Assembly (NCBI GenBank): GCA_015232355.1
Contig: JADFZW010000003.1
Span: forward strand, 1 to 64,000
Length of the DNA stretch: 64,000 bases
DNA from: Oligoflexia bacterium
Lineage (GTDB): Bacteria > Bdellovibrionota > Bacteriovoracia > Bacteriovoracales > Bacteriovoracaceae
Reading direction: 5' to 3'
In this document: positions 52,617-62,328 of the stretch, one piece after another
How the letters are laid out: every line of letters starts with the position of its first letter
How positions within the stretch are numbered: the stretch's first letter is position 1
Position numbers and translations under genes: made by a program
Notes under the pieces: generated by a model
Databases searched by the model: none
Told to the model about the DNA's origin: nothing
The model's input: only the letters and a program-made list of their open reading frames with translations

Positions 52617-55384
52617 GTTTGATTAAAAATTTCATAGCAATTTTATTATTTGCTTTATTAAGTTACTGCAATTTTTTTGTGAGTACTCTTTACTCTGCTG
52701 ATGAAAGTAGTAGTGATGCTTCGACATCATCTCCATCATCTCCACCATCTCAACCATCATCCCCACCATTAGATGATTTCAGTGCAGGTGAAGGAGTGGA
52801 TTTAGGTGTCAAATCTCCAACAAACAGTAATAATAGTCCTTCTTCTACTGCAGGGACAGATATAGTATCGGACAATGCAAGTCCAAAACAAAGTGAAAGT
52901 GAAAATGAAAATAAAGAGATATCAGATAGTATTAGCAGTCCGGTGAAAAAAAACAGTGTTTCCCAAAATAGTGAAAAAAATCAAAATAGTAAATTTAACA
53001 ATGAGAGTTCTAACTTAGAAGATATTGATATGTCATCAGTGGAGTCACAAGATGATTTAAGTAGTTTAAAAAATGATTTGGGAGTTAATTTAGATTATCT
53101 TGATGAGGATCTTTTTGAGGATAAAAATATCGGCAAGGATGGTAAGCGAAAGATAAGCATAAAGTCGAAGATGGGTAAAATTGACGATGAAAGTACTATA
53201 AAGTTAGGTAAAGAAAGTAAAGATAAAAAAAATAAAGATAAAAAAGATGCTCAATTATCAGAAATTGAGAATGATGAGAGCAGTAATGTTTCTCAAGCAA
53301 AAATAAAAAGTAGTTCTGATGATGATAAATTTTCAGTTAGCGTGGGAAAAGCAGAAAAGGAGTTGCTTGATGTTGCAAAAAGATTAGAAAATAAAATTCC
53401 TGAAAAGGAATGGAGTGAACTTGCAGCTCAGGCGAAGACAGATAAGTATGTTGTGGCCGATGGAGATAATTTATGGAATATTTCGAAAAAACTTTTTGGT
53501 AGTGGTTTTTACTATGCTAAAGTTTGGTCATTAAATGCATACATAACTAATCCACATGAAATAAAACCAGATATGTCCCTAGTATTTGATACAGGAGACT
53601 CCACTGTAATGCCAAAGGTAAAGGTAGGTTCTTTCTCTGGAGAGGATGATACTGAAGGAAGTGGCAATGATACTGGAATTAAAAATAAAGTAGTGGATGA
53701 TGGAGATACCATGGGTAGTGGTGGAGTAGAAAAAAATAATATATCCGATAAATCATCTGATAAAGCAATTTCAAATTTAGATACATTGAATTCGGATTTT
53801 AATAATTTTGGTGATGAAGTGGAACCGAATTGGATTAAGGAAAGAAAGGAATTAAAGAGTAGGGGTGTTTATTTTCAATATGCCACAGAGAAGACGTACT
53901 CGGATATTAAAAAGGCAAGCAGCGTACATCTAACTAAAGAATACGACAAGTATGAACCACCATCTCAGAACTTATTGATTGAGGGGACAAAGGATAGCTA
54001 TGATGAATCTGGTTTTAGTAAGGATTCAAAAATTTCTTTCAATTTCAAGGAGGGTTTTGCTACAACTACTTTCGTAACATCTAATTTAGTAAATGATCTT
54101 GGTGCTATTGAAGCATCAAAATCAACTGCAAACTTTGTGGCCAAACATGATACAGTCTTTATACGTTTTAATCCTAATGTGCGAATTGCCGCTGGTGATA
54201 AATTTTCTATATATGCACCGATGGGGAAAGTTAGTTTTGATAAATCTGATAGAGTTGGATACAAATATGCAATTGCGGGAGAGGTGCAATTGAATAGAAA
54301 GATATCTGATCTTTGGGAGGCAACTGTTACTGATTCGAATGGGGTTATACAGAGAGGATCTAGAATAACTACTCACACTCCGAGGATAAAGAAAGTTATT
54401 AAGACATTTAATAACCGTAATGTTGAAGCATTGCTTGTCTCTGGATTTTCAGAATTACAATCAGCTTACTCGTATGGAGATATAGTTTATTTAGATCGAG
54501 GACGTGTTGATGGCGTGGAGATGGGAAATGTTTTTGAAACATTTGATTTTGAAGATAGATTAACTGGTAAGAAGATAACGAAAGATCCAACTTACAAAGT
54601 AGGTGAGTTAACTGTAATTACATTAACAGATAATTTTGCAACTTGCCTTGTGACTTTTAGTGCAGATGCAATTCAACCAGGATCGCTTGCAATATCTAGA
54701 ACTAAGGCAAGTGCGGCATTAGCTTTCACACTTAAAAAACAAAAAAACAAAATGGATATTAAGAAAATAGAGCGAAAGGGATTAGAGGAATTGGATGTTG
54801 AATTGAATTTGGAAGATGTAGATAAGAAGCTTTTAGAGAAAGCAGATAAGATAGAGCTTACAGAAGATGAATTAGAGGAATTAGAGAGACAAGAGAGAGA
54901 AAAATCATTTGTACAGAAGGGAGAAAAGGATTTAAGAGAACTTGAGCGTTTAGAAAAAGATATTGAGAGCGCAGAAGCTCAACTTAATGCTGCAAAAGTA
55001 GATGAAGATAAATTTTTGCAAGATCAGAATATGAATGATATTGAAAAGAGAACCAAGACAAGGCAAAAAGATATTTTTGAATCACTAAATGACATTGAAA
55101 AGAAAGTTGGAAAAAAATATATGGATGAGGATCTCAACTCAAAAGAAAATCCATATGGTCTAACTAATTTTGATCTTGAAGAAGTGGATGAGTTATTGAA
55201 TACTAAGTCGGATAGGGCCAAATCACTAAAAGCATCATCGCAAATTCCATCAGGAAATAAAAAGAGTGAAAGCAGCAGCTCGGATAATACAGAAGGGTTA
55301 AGCAATGGTAGTAATGACAAAGTAGACAGTCCCACTAAAAATAAAGAGGAAGATGGTCAATCTGCTGAGGATAACAATAAATAG
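52613..55384 (+). CDS. exported LysM-domain protein
   Basis: A 923-residue protein starting at TTG (52613), overlapping the previous stop as TTGA, so translation is coupled. A signal sequence (IAILLFALLSYCNFFVSTLY) leads to a long Ser/Asn/Lys-rich region (30-270). A LysM domain lies at about 278-325 (YVVADGDNLWNISKKLFGSG, YITNPHEIKPDMSLV), which binds peptidoglycan. A second domain (about 480-720) is beta-rich with FIRFNPNVRIAAGDKFSIYA and may be another carbohydrate-binding fold; it recalls the C-terminal region of other Bdellovibrio-like LysM proteins. The last 150 residues are charged coiled coil. It probably works with the TPR lipoprotein at the envelope. Confidence 0.75.
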   Translation: MSLIKNFIAILLFALLSYCNFFVSTLYSADESSSDASTSSPSSPPSQPSSPPLDDFSAGEGVDLGVKSPTNSNNSPSSTAGTDIVSDNASPKQSESENENKEISDSISSPVKKNSVSQNSEKNQNSKFNNESSNLEDIDMSSVESQDDLSSLKNDLGVNLDYLDEDLFEDKNIGKDGKRKISIKSKMGKIDDESTIKLGKESKDKKNKDKKDAQLSEIENDESSNVSQAKIKSSSDDDKFSVSVGKAEKELLDVAKRLENKIPEKEWSELAAQAKTDKYVVADGDNLWNISKKLFGSGFYYAKVWSLNAYITNPHEIKPDMSLVFDTGDSTVMPKVKVGSFSGEDDTEGSGNDTGIKNKVVDDGDTMGSGGVEKNNISDKSSDKAISNLDTLNSDFNNFGDEVEPNWIKERKELKSRGVYFQYATEKTYSDIKKASSVHLTKEYDKYEPPSQNLLIEGTKDSYDESGFSKDSKISFNFKEGFATTTFVTSNLVNDLGAIEASKSTANFVAKHDTVFIRFNPNVRIAAGDKFSIYAPMGKVSFDKSDRVGYKYAIAGEVQLNRKISDLWEATVTDSNGVIQRGSRITTHTPRIKKVIKTFNNRNVEALLVSGFSELQSAYSYGDIVYLDRGRVDGVEMGNVFETFDFEDRLTGKKITKDPTYKVGELTVITLTDNFATCLVTFSADAIQPGSLAISRTKASAALAFTLKKQKNKMDIKKIERKGLEELDVELNLEDVDKKLLEKADKIELTEDELEELERQEREKSFVQKGEKDLRELERLEKDIESAEAQLNAAKVDEDKFLQDQNMNDIEKRTKTRQKDIFESLNDIEKKVGKKYMDEDLNSKENPYGLTNFDLEEVDELLNTKSDRAKSLKASSQIPSGNKKSESSSSDNTEGLSNGSNDKVDSPTKNKEEDGQSAEDNNK

Positions 55385-55409
55385 AATAAAATTAAATAGA
55401 ATAGAATAA

Positions 55410-58127
55410 TTGATGTTTGATAGTGAAAGTGAAAAAATTGGGGTTATGAAGGTGAGCAAAAACAAGAGTAAAAATAAAAGTATAAATAAAAAAGAAGAGA
55501 GTTGTGCTTTGAAGAAAGTTGCGAAAAGAGATATAAAAGAAAAAAACAAAGAGAAGGTAAGTGTAACAGGTGGAAGCAAAAAAGAAGTTGATAAAAGTAA
55601 GAGTGTTAAATCTAAATCTAAATCAAAATCTATATCTAAACCTATATCTAAACCTATATCTAAACCTATATCTAAACCTATATCTAAACCTATATCTAAA
55701 CCTAAATCTAATCCTAAATCTAATCCTAAACTTAAAGTTACAACTAAATCAGAATCGAGTTTTGAACAGAAGAAAAAGGTGTATGATTTAGTAGTTGTAG
55801 AGTCACCAACTAAAGCAAAGACAATAAAAAAATATTTGGGACGTGGACATGAAGTGATTGCCTCAAATGGACACATCAAAGATCTTCCAAAATCCAAACT
55901 AGGTGTTAATGTTGATAAGAGCTTTACTGCAGATATTGATGTAATTGTTGGTAAAAAAAATATTGTCGAAAAACTTAAGAAATATATTGCTGGTGCCAAG
56001 CAAATTTATCTAGCTCCCGACCCTGATCGAGAAGGAGAGGCAATTGCTTTTCATATTGCGGAGATTGCAGAGGAGGTTGGCAAGGAAAAGAGAGTTCATC
56101 GAGTGCTATTCAATTCGATAACTAAAAGTTCTGTCATAGAGGCGATGGCCAATCCATCAGAGCTGAATACATTAAAATATGATTCACAAAAAGCAAGACG
56201 TATTTTGGATCGTTTGGTTGGTTACAAGATCTCTCCAATACTTTGGGAAAAGGTACAGAGAGGATTATCTGCTGGTCGAGTGCAGTCGGTGGCCATGCGA
56301 CTTATAGTAGAAAGAGATGAAGAAATTTCTAAGTTTGTACCTGAGAGATGGTTTTCAATATCTGCGGAGTTATCGAAAGAGAAGAAAATTTTTAAGAGTA
56401 CTTACTATGGAGAGACGTTAAATAAAAAAATTGAATTAAAAGAAGAGAAAGTTGTTAAAAAAATACTCTCAGATGTTAAAGGAAAGGATTTTGTTGTTTG
56501 TGATTTAAAGAAGCGTGAACGTAAACAAAATCCCACACCTCCATTTACTACCTCTAAATTGCAACAAGAGGCGGCCAATAAACTGGGATTTTCTGCTAAA
56601 AAAACCATGATGGTTGCTCAAAGATTGTATGAGGGTGTTGATCTTTCCAATATAGGATTAGGTCCAACTGGTTTGATAACTTATATGCGTACTGATTCTG
56701 TAAGAACTGATCCGGGTGCGCTTACTAGTGTGAGAAAATATATCAACGGAAGATATGGAGAAAATTTCGTTGCACCAGAAATAATTGTATACAAGAAGAA
56801 GGGAAAGGCGAAGGTACAAGATGCTCATGAGGCAATTAGACCAGCTAACTTGGAATTAGCACCAGAGAAGGTAAAGGCAGATCTAGAACCAGATGATTAT
56901 AAATTATACGAGTTGATTTGGAATAAATTTGTTTCATCACAAATGGCCCCTGCAATTATAGATCAAACTACAGTAGCTTTCGAAGTTTCAAAACATATTT
57001 TTAAATCAGTAGGATCGATAATTAGGTTTGCTGGATTTCGTACACTATATTTAGAGAGTAAATTAGAGCGTGCATTGAAAAAAGATTTAGATACAGATGT
57101 GGATGTTGATGTGAATGCGCTAGAAGGAGATGTGGATGTTGATGTGGATGTTGATTCATCAGAGAATAATAATATAATAAATAGCGCAGTTTTACCTGAG
57201 CTCTCTTTGAAAGAAAAATTGCGACCATTAAAACAAGTAGAATCAAGAGAACATTGGACGAGTCCTCCACCTAGATATACTGATGCTACAATTGTAAAGG
57301 ATTTAGAGGAGAAGGGAATTGGTCGTCCATCTACGTATGCTACTATTATTTCCAACATCGTTGATCGTGGTTATATCGAAAAGATTGAAAATCGTTATAC
57401 ACCAACAGAGCTTGGAAAGATTGTTTGCAAAATGTTGATAGAGAGTTTTCCAAATATTATGGATGTGGAGTTCACTGCTAAAATTGAAGAGCTGTTAGAT
57501 GAAATTGAAGATGGAGATGTTAAGTGGACTAAAGTACTTAAGGATTTTTGGGGACCATTCGAGAAGACGTTAAAGGTCGCCAAAGAGGAGATGAAGAATT
57601 TAAAGAAGACCGAGATCCCAACTGGCATTAAATGTAGTAAGTGTAAAAAGGGCGAATACATGGTGAAGTGGGGAAGAAATGGTAAATTCTTAGCATGCTC
57701 ATTTTATCCTGAGTGTACATCGACGGAAGATTTCAAGAGTCATTTAGATGGATCAATTGAAATTATTCCTAAAAAGTATGTTGATAAATCATGCCCTACT
57801 TGCGGTAAACGTCTTATAGTGAAGAAGGGTCGTTACGGTCAATTTTTAGCGTGTGAAGATTATCCAGTTTGCAAAACTGCTCTTCCATATACTCTAGATA
57901 TCTATTGTCCAGAGTGCAAAGTGGGACAATTTGCTGAGAAGAAGAGTCGCTATGGAAAAATATTTTATGGATGTTCAAGTTATCCAAATTGTAAAATGGC
58001 AATGTGGAATAAACCAGTTGTAGTAGAGTGTCCTCATTGTAATTATCCAGTAATGGGAGAAAAAGATAGCAAGCGCAAAGGCAAGCATCTTCAATGTCCA
58101 AAATGTTTCAAAACTAAAGAGCTATAG
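55410..58127 (+). CDS. topA: DNA topoisomerase I with Lys/Ser repeat extension
   Basis: TopA relaxes negative supercoils by cutting one strand through a tyrosine. The Toprim domain begins VVVESPTKAKTIKKYLGRGH (about residues 130-149), the active Tyr is Y425 in LITYMRTDS, with HEAIRPAN later. Four Cys4 zinc ribbons (CSKCKKG, CPTCGKR, CPECKVG, CPHCNYP) close the protein. The first 125 residues are an extra basic extension with an (SKPI)n repeat encoded by a 12-base minisatellite. An acidic DVDVDVD insertion lies near 565-590. The start is unclear: TTG 55410, ATG 55413 and ATG 55446 all lack a strong ribosome-binding site. The stop overlaps the convergent DedA stop. Confidence 0.93.
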   Translation: MMFDSESEKIGVMKVSKNKSKNKSINKKEESCALKKVAKRDIKEKNKEKVSVTGGSKKEVDKSKSVKSKSKSKSISKPISKPISKPISKPISKPISKPKSNPKSNPKLKVTTKSESSFEQKKKVYDLVVVESPTKAKTIKKYLGRGHEVIASNGHIKDLPKSKLGVNVDKSFTADIDVIVGKKNIVEKLKKYIAGAKQIYLAPDPDREGEAIAFHIAEIAEEVGKEKRVHRVLFNSITKSSVIEAMANPSELNTLKYDSQKARRILDRLVGYKISPILWEKVQRGLSAGRVQSVAMRLIVERDEEISKFVPERWFSISAELSKEKKIFKSTYYGETLNKKIELKEEKVVKKILSDVKGKDFVVCDLKKRERKQNPTPPFTTSKLQQEAANKLGFSAKKTMMVAQRLYEGVDLSNIGLGPTGLITYMRTDSVRTDPGALTSVRKYINGRYGENFVAPEIIVYKKKGKAKVQDAHEAIRPANLELAPEKVKADLEPDDYKLYELIWNKFVSSQMAPAIIDQTTVAFEVSKHIFKSVGSIIRFAGFRTLYLESKLERALKKDLDTDVDVDVNALEGDVDVDVDVDSSENNNIINSAVLPELSLKEKLRPLKQVESREHWTSPPPRYTDATIVKDLEEKGIGRPSTYATIISNIVDRGYIEKIENRYTPTELGKIVCKMLIESFPNIMDVEFTAKIEELLDEIEDGDVKWTKVLKDFWGPFEKTLKVAKEEMKNLKKTEIPTGIKCSKCKKGEYMVKWGRNGKFLACSFYPECTSTEDFKSHLDGSIEIIPKKYVDKSCPTCGKRLIVKKGRYGQFLACEDYPVCKTALPYTLDIYCPECKVGQFAEKKSRYGKIFYGCSSYPNCKMAMWNKPVVVECPHCNYPVMGEKDSKRKGKHLQCPKCFKTKEL
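55631..55726 (+). repeat. 12-bp minisatellite inside topA
   Basis: Six perfect copies of TATATCTAAACC at 55631-55702, then two copies of TAAATCTAATCC to 55726. They encode the SKPI repeat of the topA extension. A change in copy number keeps the frame. Confidence 0.95.
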
Positions 58128-58832
58128 AGCTACCGTAGATGATTCAGATGAAGAGTTAGGTGAAGAGGAAGAGTCAGAATTTTTTTTTAGCTTACCATTT
58201 ATAAAACCAATAATCATAGGAAGAATGGAAATAAAAATTATCGCAAATATAACAACTGTGAAGTTCTTTTTTACAATTGGAATGTTACCGAAATAATAAC
58301 CGGCCCCCACTAAAGAGATTACCCAAAAAAGCGCACCAAAAATTGAAAATGATAAAAAGCGCATATAATTCATTTTGCCAATTCCTGCAACAAAGGGAGC
58401 GAAGGTACGAATGATAGGCATGAATCGAGCTATAATAATAGTCTTTCCTCCGTGGCGCTCATAGAAGAGACGAGTTCGATCCAAATGTTTTTTATTTAGA
58501 AAGATAGATTTTTCTCTATGAAAGACTTTGGGCCCAATAAAGCGACCAACCCAATAATTAAGGTTATCGCCGAGTAGGGCCGCGATTACTAATATTGCAG
58601 CAATATATTGTGGAAGAATATTTCCGTTACTTGTTGCAGAGATTGCTCCGGCCGCAAAGAGGAGCGAATCACCAGGGAGAAATGGTGTTACCACAAGTCC
58701 AGTTTCACAAAAAACAATAAGAAATAGAATTAAGTATGTCCATTGTCCGTATTGCGAAGTTATGACTGCTAAATGTTGATCCAAGTGAAGAATTATTTCA
58801 ATAAACTCTTTGATAAGATAAATAGGATCCAT
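58122..58832 (-). CDS. DedA family membrane protein
   Basis: A 236-residue membrane protein. The signature FCETGLVVTPFLPGDSLLFA (about residues 40-59) and GDNLNYWVGRFIG identify DedA/VTT (SNARE-associated) proteins, with the R in FARFMPIIRTFAPFVAGIGK. DedA proteins are undecaprenyl- or phospholipid transporters/scramblases and often matter in membrane-potential homeostasis. The C-terminus ends with a Ser/Asn-rich tail. The stop codon CTATAG overlaps the topA stop. A tRNA-Arg gene is 25 bases upstream. Confidence 0.92.
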   Translation of the reverse strand: MDPIYLIKEFIEIILHLDQHLAVITSQYGQWTYLILFLIVFCETGLVVTPFLPGDSLLFAAGAISATSNGNILPQYIAAILVIAALLGDNLNYWVGRFIGPKVFHREKSIFLNKKHLDRTRLFYERHGGKTIIIARFMPIIRTFAPFVAGIGKMNYMRFLSFSIFGALFWVISLVGAGYYFGNIPIVKKNFTVVIFAIIFISILPMIIGFINGKLKKNSDSSSSPNSSSESSTVAL

Positions 58833-58856
58833 AGTTTGCGCTCACTAGATTTAAGG

Positions 58857-58933
58857 TGGCACGGGAAGAGGGAATTGAACCCCCGACCAATTGGTTCGAA
58901 GCCAACTACTCTATCCAACTGAGCTATTCCCGC
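58857..58933 (-). tRNA. tRNA-Arg (UCG)
   Basis: On the minus strand, acceptor GCGGGAA pairs with TTCCCGT (first pair G-U), discriminator G and CCA encoded. D arm TAGCTCAGTTGGATAGAG; the anticodon loop CTTCGAA gives UCG; T loop GTTCAATTC. It is 25 bases upstream of dedA. Confidence 0.95.
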
Positions 58934-59154
58934 GCAAATATTTTAGACACGAATTAAACAAATTAAACAAAAATTATTTTATTAAATTATATCCATACTC
59001 ATACATTAACCCAAAAGTGTCAATCTTTGTTGCCATATTACTAAACATTAGTAAGCATAACGAAGCATATTAGCAAATACTTACTTAATATCTAAAAATA
59101 AATCAAAATTTAGAGTGAAAATGACGATAAGATGTTTAAGGGGGAATATATAGA

Positions 59155-60408
59155 ATGAAAAATATAAAAAATAAATTTATCTTTAAATTTAAGATAGCAT
59201 TTGTGTTATTGATAATAATTTCTTTTTTTACAACTTTTGTAACTTCAGCAATTACTTTTTGGCCAGTGGCGTTTGCTAGCAATGATAAGAGAGTTGGAAT
59301 AATTGGAAATATTGAAGGAAATGATGGATCACTTAAAAATATTTTGGATGATATGAAGAAGCTAGGAGTGAAGAACGTAGTACTAAGTGGTAACTTGCTG
59401 GAGAATGAATTAAAAGATTACAACAAAATTACAGAACAGTTAAAAAAAATAACCAATATTTTAAAAACTAGTGGAATGTCGGTTAATTTATCGATGGACA
59501 TAGATACATTAGTGAAGAAAGTAGGATTTAATGGAAGAGAAGATGGAGCAAAAAAAGCAAAAGAGTTGAGTGAATTGTTTAATGGATTATCTGGGGCGAA
59601 GTTAGAGAATAAAAAAGACGTTTCCGAAATTGTATTCAATAATAAAAAGATTAAATATGGTGGATCTGCAAAAGATGATAAGAATACGAATGTTGATTTA
59701 AAGATCATACCATCTGATAATCCTGGAGTTTGTGAGAAGGATAAAGATGGAAAACCAATTGTGGAATTAGGGAGATTAAAAAAATCAGATGTAACAGATG
59801 AAAAGGCATATTATGCTATTTACGATACTGAAAATAATAAAATTGATGTGTATGATAATCAAACAATAGCGAGTGATCCAAATAATAGTAAGGTTGGGGA
59901 AAGTTTGGATTTAAAGATTGATTCTAAAAAAGAAGATAAAAAAGAAGATAAAAAAGAAGATAAAAAAGAAGATAAAAAAGATAAAAAAGATAAGAAAATT
60001 AAGAAAGATGAAGATAAAAAAGCAGTAGATAGAAATTGTATTAAGAGTCCGAAGGATAAAGCTATTCCTGGGTTAATACTTAGTGCAAATGATGTAGTAG
60101 ATAAAATTGAAAAAAAGAATCTTCCTTCTTCAGCAGAAAATAATCCAACTTCACCGCGTACGGATTCTGGTAGCAGTAGAGGAAAGAATGATAATCCTAT
60201 GATGGGGTTTCCAATGGGACCAACTGGTATGAACATGTTTAATAATAATCAAGCAATGTTTTCACCATTTACCGGATCATCATTTATGGGATATGGAATT
60301 GGATATCCAATGGGAATGGCCGGATATGTTGGTCAATTTAGTCCTCTTATGGGAGCGGGATTTTATGCTGGTTTTGGTTCGATTAATACTAGATTGGGTT
60401 TTAGATAG
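59155..60408 (+). CDS. exported protein with degenerate calcineurin-like phosphoesterase motif
   Basis: A 417-residue protein. A signal segment (IAFVLLIIISFFTTFVTSAI) precedes VGIIGNIEGNDGSLKNILDD (residues 47-66) and KNVVLSGNLLENELKDY (73-89). These follow the start of calcineurin-like phosphoesterases (xGDxHG, GDxxxx), but the metal ligands Asp and His are replaced (GNIEGN, SGNLLEN). The middle contains four tandem repeats of KEDK (AAAGAAGATAAA). The tail is Met/Gly/Phe-rich (MMGFPMGPTGMNMFNN), similar in style to the Gly/Met-rich protein at 22.7 kb. Probably not an enzyme. A ribosome-binding site (AAGGGGG) precedes the ATG. Confidence 0.6.
   Translation: MKNIKNKFIFKFKIAFVLLIIISFFTTFVTSAITFWPVAFASNDKRVGIIGNIEGNDGSLKNILDDMKKLGVKNVVLSGNLLENELKDYNKITEQLKKITNILKTSGMSVNLSMDIDTLVKKVGFNGREDGAKKAKELSELFNGLSGAKLENKKDVSEIVFNNKKIKYGGSAKDDKNTNVDLKIIPSDNPGVCEKDKDGKPIVELGRLKKSDVTDEKAYYAIYDTENNKIDVYDNQTIASDPNNSKVGESLDLKIDSKKEDKKEDKKEDKKEDKKDKKDKKIKKDEDKKAVDRNCIKSPKDKAIPGLILSANDVVDKIEKKNLPSSAENNPTSPRTDSGSSRGKNDNPMMGFPMGPTGMNMFNNNQAMFSPFTGSSFMGYGIGYPMGMAGYVGQFSPLMGAGFYAGFGSINTRLGFR
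59929..59976 (+). repeat. 12-bp minisatellite in the gene at 59155
   Basis: Four copies of AAAGAAGATAAA encode KEDK. As in topA, length changes by one copy would keep the frame. Confidence 0.9.
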
Positions 60409-60431
60409 TTTTGATAGTTTTAGCTAATATT

Positions 60432-61025
60432 TTAGATAACTGTAGGACCAAAATTTTTCTCAGCAAAATCAAAGTTAACAAATTGCCAGAAATTTTCTAA
60501 ATACTTTGCACGCGAATTTCTATAGTCGATGTAATAGGCGTGTTCCCATACATCACAAGTTAAAAGTGGCCGCTTGTTTTTGTCGGTTAATGGTGTTTGT
60601 GCATTTGATGTGCTAACTATCTCTAACTGTCCATCATTGTTTCTTACAAGCCAACACCAACCAGAACCAAAAGTTGTTAGAGCAGTGGCATTAAATTTTT
60701 CTTTAAAAGCATCAAAACTACCAAAAGTTTGATTGATAGCAGATTCTAATTTTCCAAGAGGTTTATTTTTAGAGTTTGGAGAGAGAGAGTTCCAATAAAA
60801 AGTATGATTCCATACTTGAGCAGCATTGTTGAAAATTCCAGCTTCAGATTGCTTCACAATATCTTCTAAATTCATATCTTCAAATTTAGTTCCAATTATA
60901 AGTTTGTTTAAATTATCAACGTATGTTTGATGATGTTTCCCATAGTGAAATTCCATTGTTTCAGGAGAGAGAAATGGAGCTAAAGATGTTTTTGGATAAG
61001 CTAACTCTGGTAATTGATGTTTCAT
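60432..61025 (-). CDS. sodB: superoxide dismutase (Fe/Mn)
   Basis: SOD converts superoxide to peroxide and oxygen. ATG at 61025 follows AAAAAGGAT, giving [15 protein letters not shown]. Metal ligands are His in [12 protein letters not shown], His in [11 protein letters not shown], and Asp/His in [14 protein letters not shown]. The QVWNHTFYW and FGSGWCWLV pattern favours the Fe-type. About 197 residues. It is single-gene and converges on the phosphoesterase-like gene. Confidence 0.95.
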   Translation of the reverse strand: MKHQLPELAYPKTSLAPFLSPETMEFHYGKHHQTYVDNLNKLIIGTKFEDMNLEDIVKQSEAGIFNNAAQVWNHTFYWNSLSPNSKNKPLGKLESAINQTFGSFDAFKEKFNATALTTFGSGWCWLVRNNDGQLEIVSTSNAQTPLTDKNKRPLLTCDVWEHAYYIDYRNSRAKYLENFWQFVNFDFAEKNFGPTVI

Positions 61026-61202
61026 AGTAAGTATCCTTTTTTGTCTAGTAGTTAATGGTTTATTATTAGTATACGAATTATAAATAATTAACAAGCTTAA
61101 TGTTATTTTTCAAGAACTCTTTAATTTAACTTTTCAAACTGATAGTGGTATTCTCAGTATTGTTTATTTATACTCAAAAATAAAACAAAGGATTGCATAT
61201 TT

Positions 61203-62267
61203 ATGTTTGCATACAATATGTCCATTTTAACTTCTACTATTTCTACTATCTTTGCTTTTTTTGCTTTTTTTATTTTTTTTGCTTCTTGTGCATTCTCTGA
61301 AGTAGAGAAAGTAGACAAAGTGGACAAGAAAGAAAAACCTTCGTGGATTAATAACCCACTAGAAGCGTGCGATAATGTTCGAGAGTTGTGTGCTGTTGGT
61401 GAAGGTACTGGAGTAATGATGGCAGAAGCTAATGCTAGAAAAGCTGTTGCTTTGATTTTTGAAAGTAAAATTCAAAGTAAAACTAATTATAGTAAATTTG
61501 TCTCTGAAAATAGAGTTGGTGGAGGAGCGGAAGCAAGTGATGCAAAAGTTGATGAGAGCTATAGTAGTCAGTTGCAGGAAATAACGGATACTATTTTAAA
61601 TGGGGTGGTAATAGCGAAAAAATTTGAAGATCAAAATGCTTACTATGCCTATGCTGTTTTAGACAAAACAAAGATGATAAATGATTTAAAGAAAAAAATG
61701 GATACTATAGATGAGAAGATGCAAGTAATTTTAAAGCAGAAAGGAAGAGGAGCGTATAAAGAGCTCTTAAAGTTAAGTGATATAAGAGAAGAGATAAATT
61801 TAAGATATCAGTTTTTAAGAGGGAAAGAGAATCCAAAGGTTGTTACCTTTGAGATGATAAAGAAGAAAAAAGAAGAACAATCTAAAGATATTTTCGTAGA
61901 GATTTTATTTGATAAGAAAGCTGAAGGGTTTAAGGATTTAACAGCGCTTATTACAAAATTGTTAGTTGAAAATGATTATAAGATTGTGAAGAGCAAAGAT
62001 AAAGATAAAGATAAAGAAGTGAGTGCCAATACCTTGCGCTTAAATGGAAAGTTTGAACTAGAGGAGCAATTTTTAAAGGTTGAGGGATTTAAGCGATTCA
62101 AATTTCATTTAGTGCTGAATTTTCAAAACACCAAGGGAGAAAAGATTCATGTGACTGAGCATAGTGTATTTGAAGAGGGCCGCACTTCTGAGCAATGTTA
62201 TGAAAAAGGAATTTTAGATTTGCGAGATTTTCTAAAGAAAGAGTGGGAAATTTTAACTGTCGAATAA
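61203..62267 (+). CDS. LPP20-like lipoprotein
   Basis: A 354-residue lipoprotein: the signal FAFFAFFIFFASC ends in a lipobox FASC. PSWINNPLEACDNVRELCAV and AEANARKAVALIFESKIQSK match the LPP20 pattern (P-W-----, A-ARA--) found in outer-membrane lipoproteins. C-terminal part (about 210-350) has a second beta-alpha domain. Opens a four-gene lipoprotein row. Confidence 0.75.
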   Translation: MFAYNMSILTSTISTIFAFFAFFIFFASCAFSEVEKVDKVDKKEKPSWINNPLEACDNVRELCAVGEGTGVMMAEANARKAVALIFESKIQSKTNYSKFVSENRVGGGAEASDAKVDESYSSQLQEITDTILNGVVIAKKFEDQNAYYAYAVLDKTKMINDLKKKMDTIDEKMQVILKQKGRGAYKELLKLSDIREEINLRYQFLRGKENPKVVTFEMIKKKKEEQSKDIFVEILFDKKAEGFKDLTALITKLLVENDYKIVKSKDKDKDKEVSANTLRLNGKFELEEQFLKVEGFKRFKFHLVLNFQNTKGEKIHVTEHSVFEEGRTSEQCYEKGILDLRDFLKKEWEILTVE

Positions 62268-62328
62268 GCAATAAGTGATAAGTAGTAAGTGATAATGAAG
62301 GAATATTAACTTAACAAAGGACTTAAGT

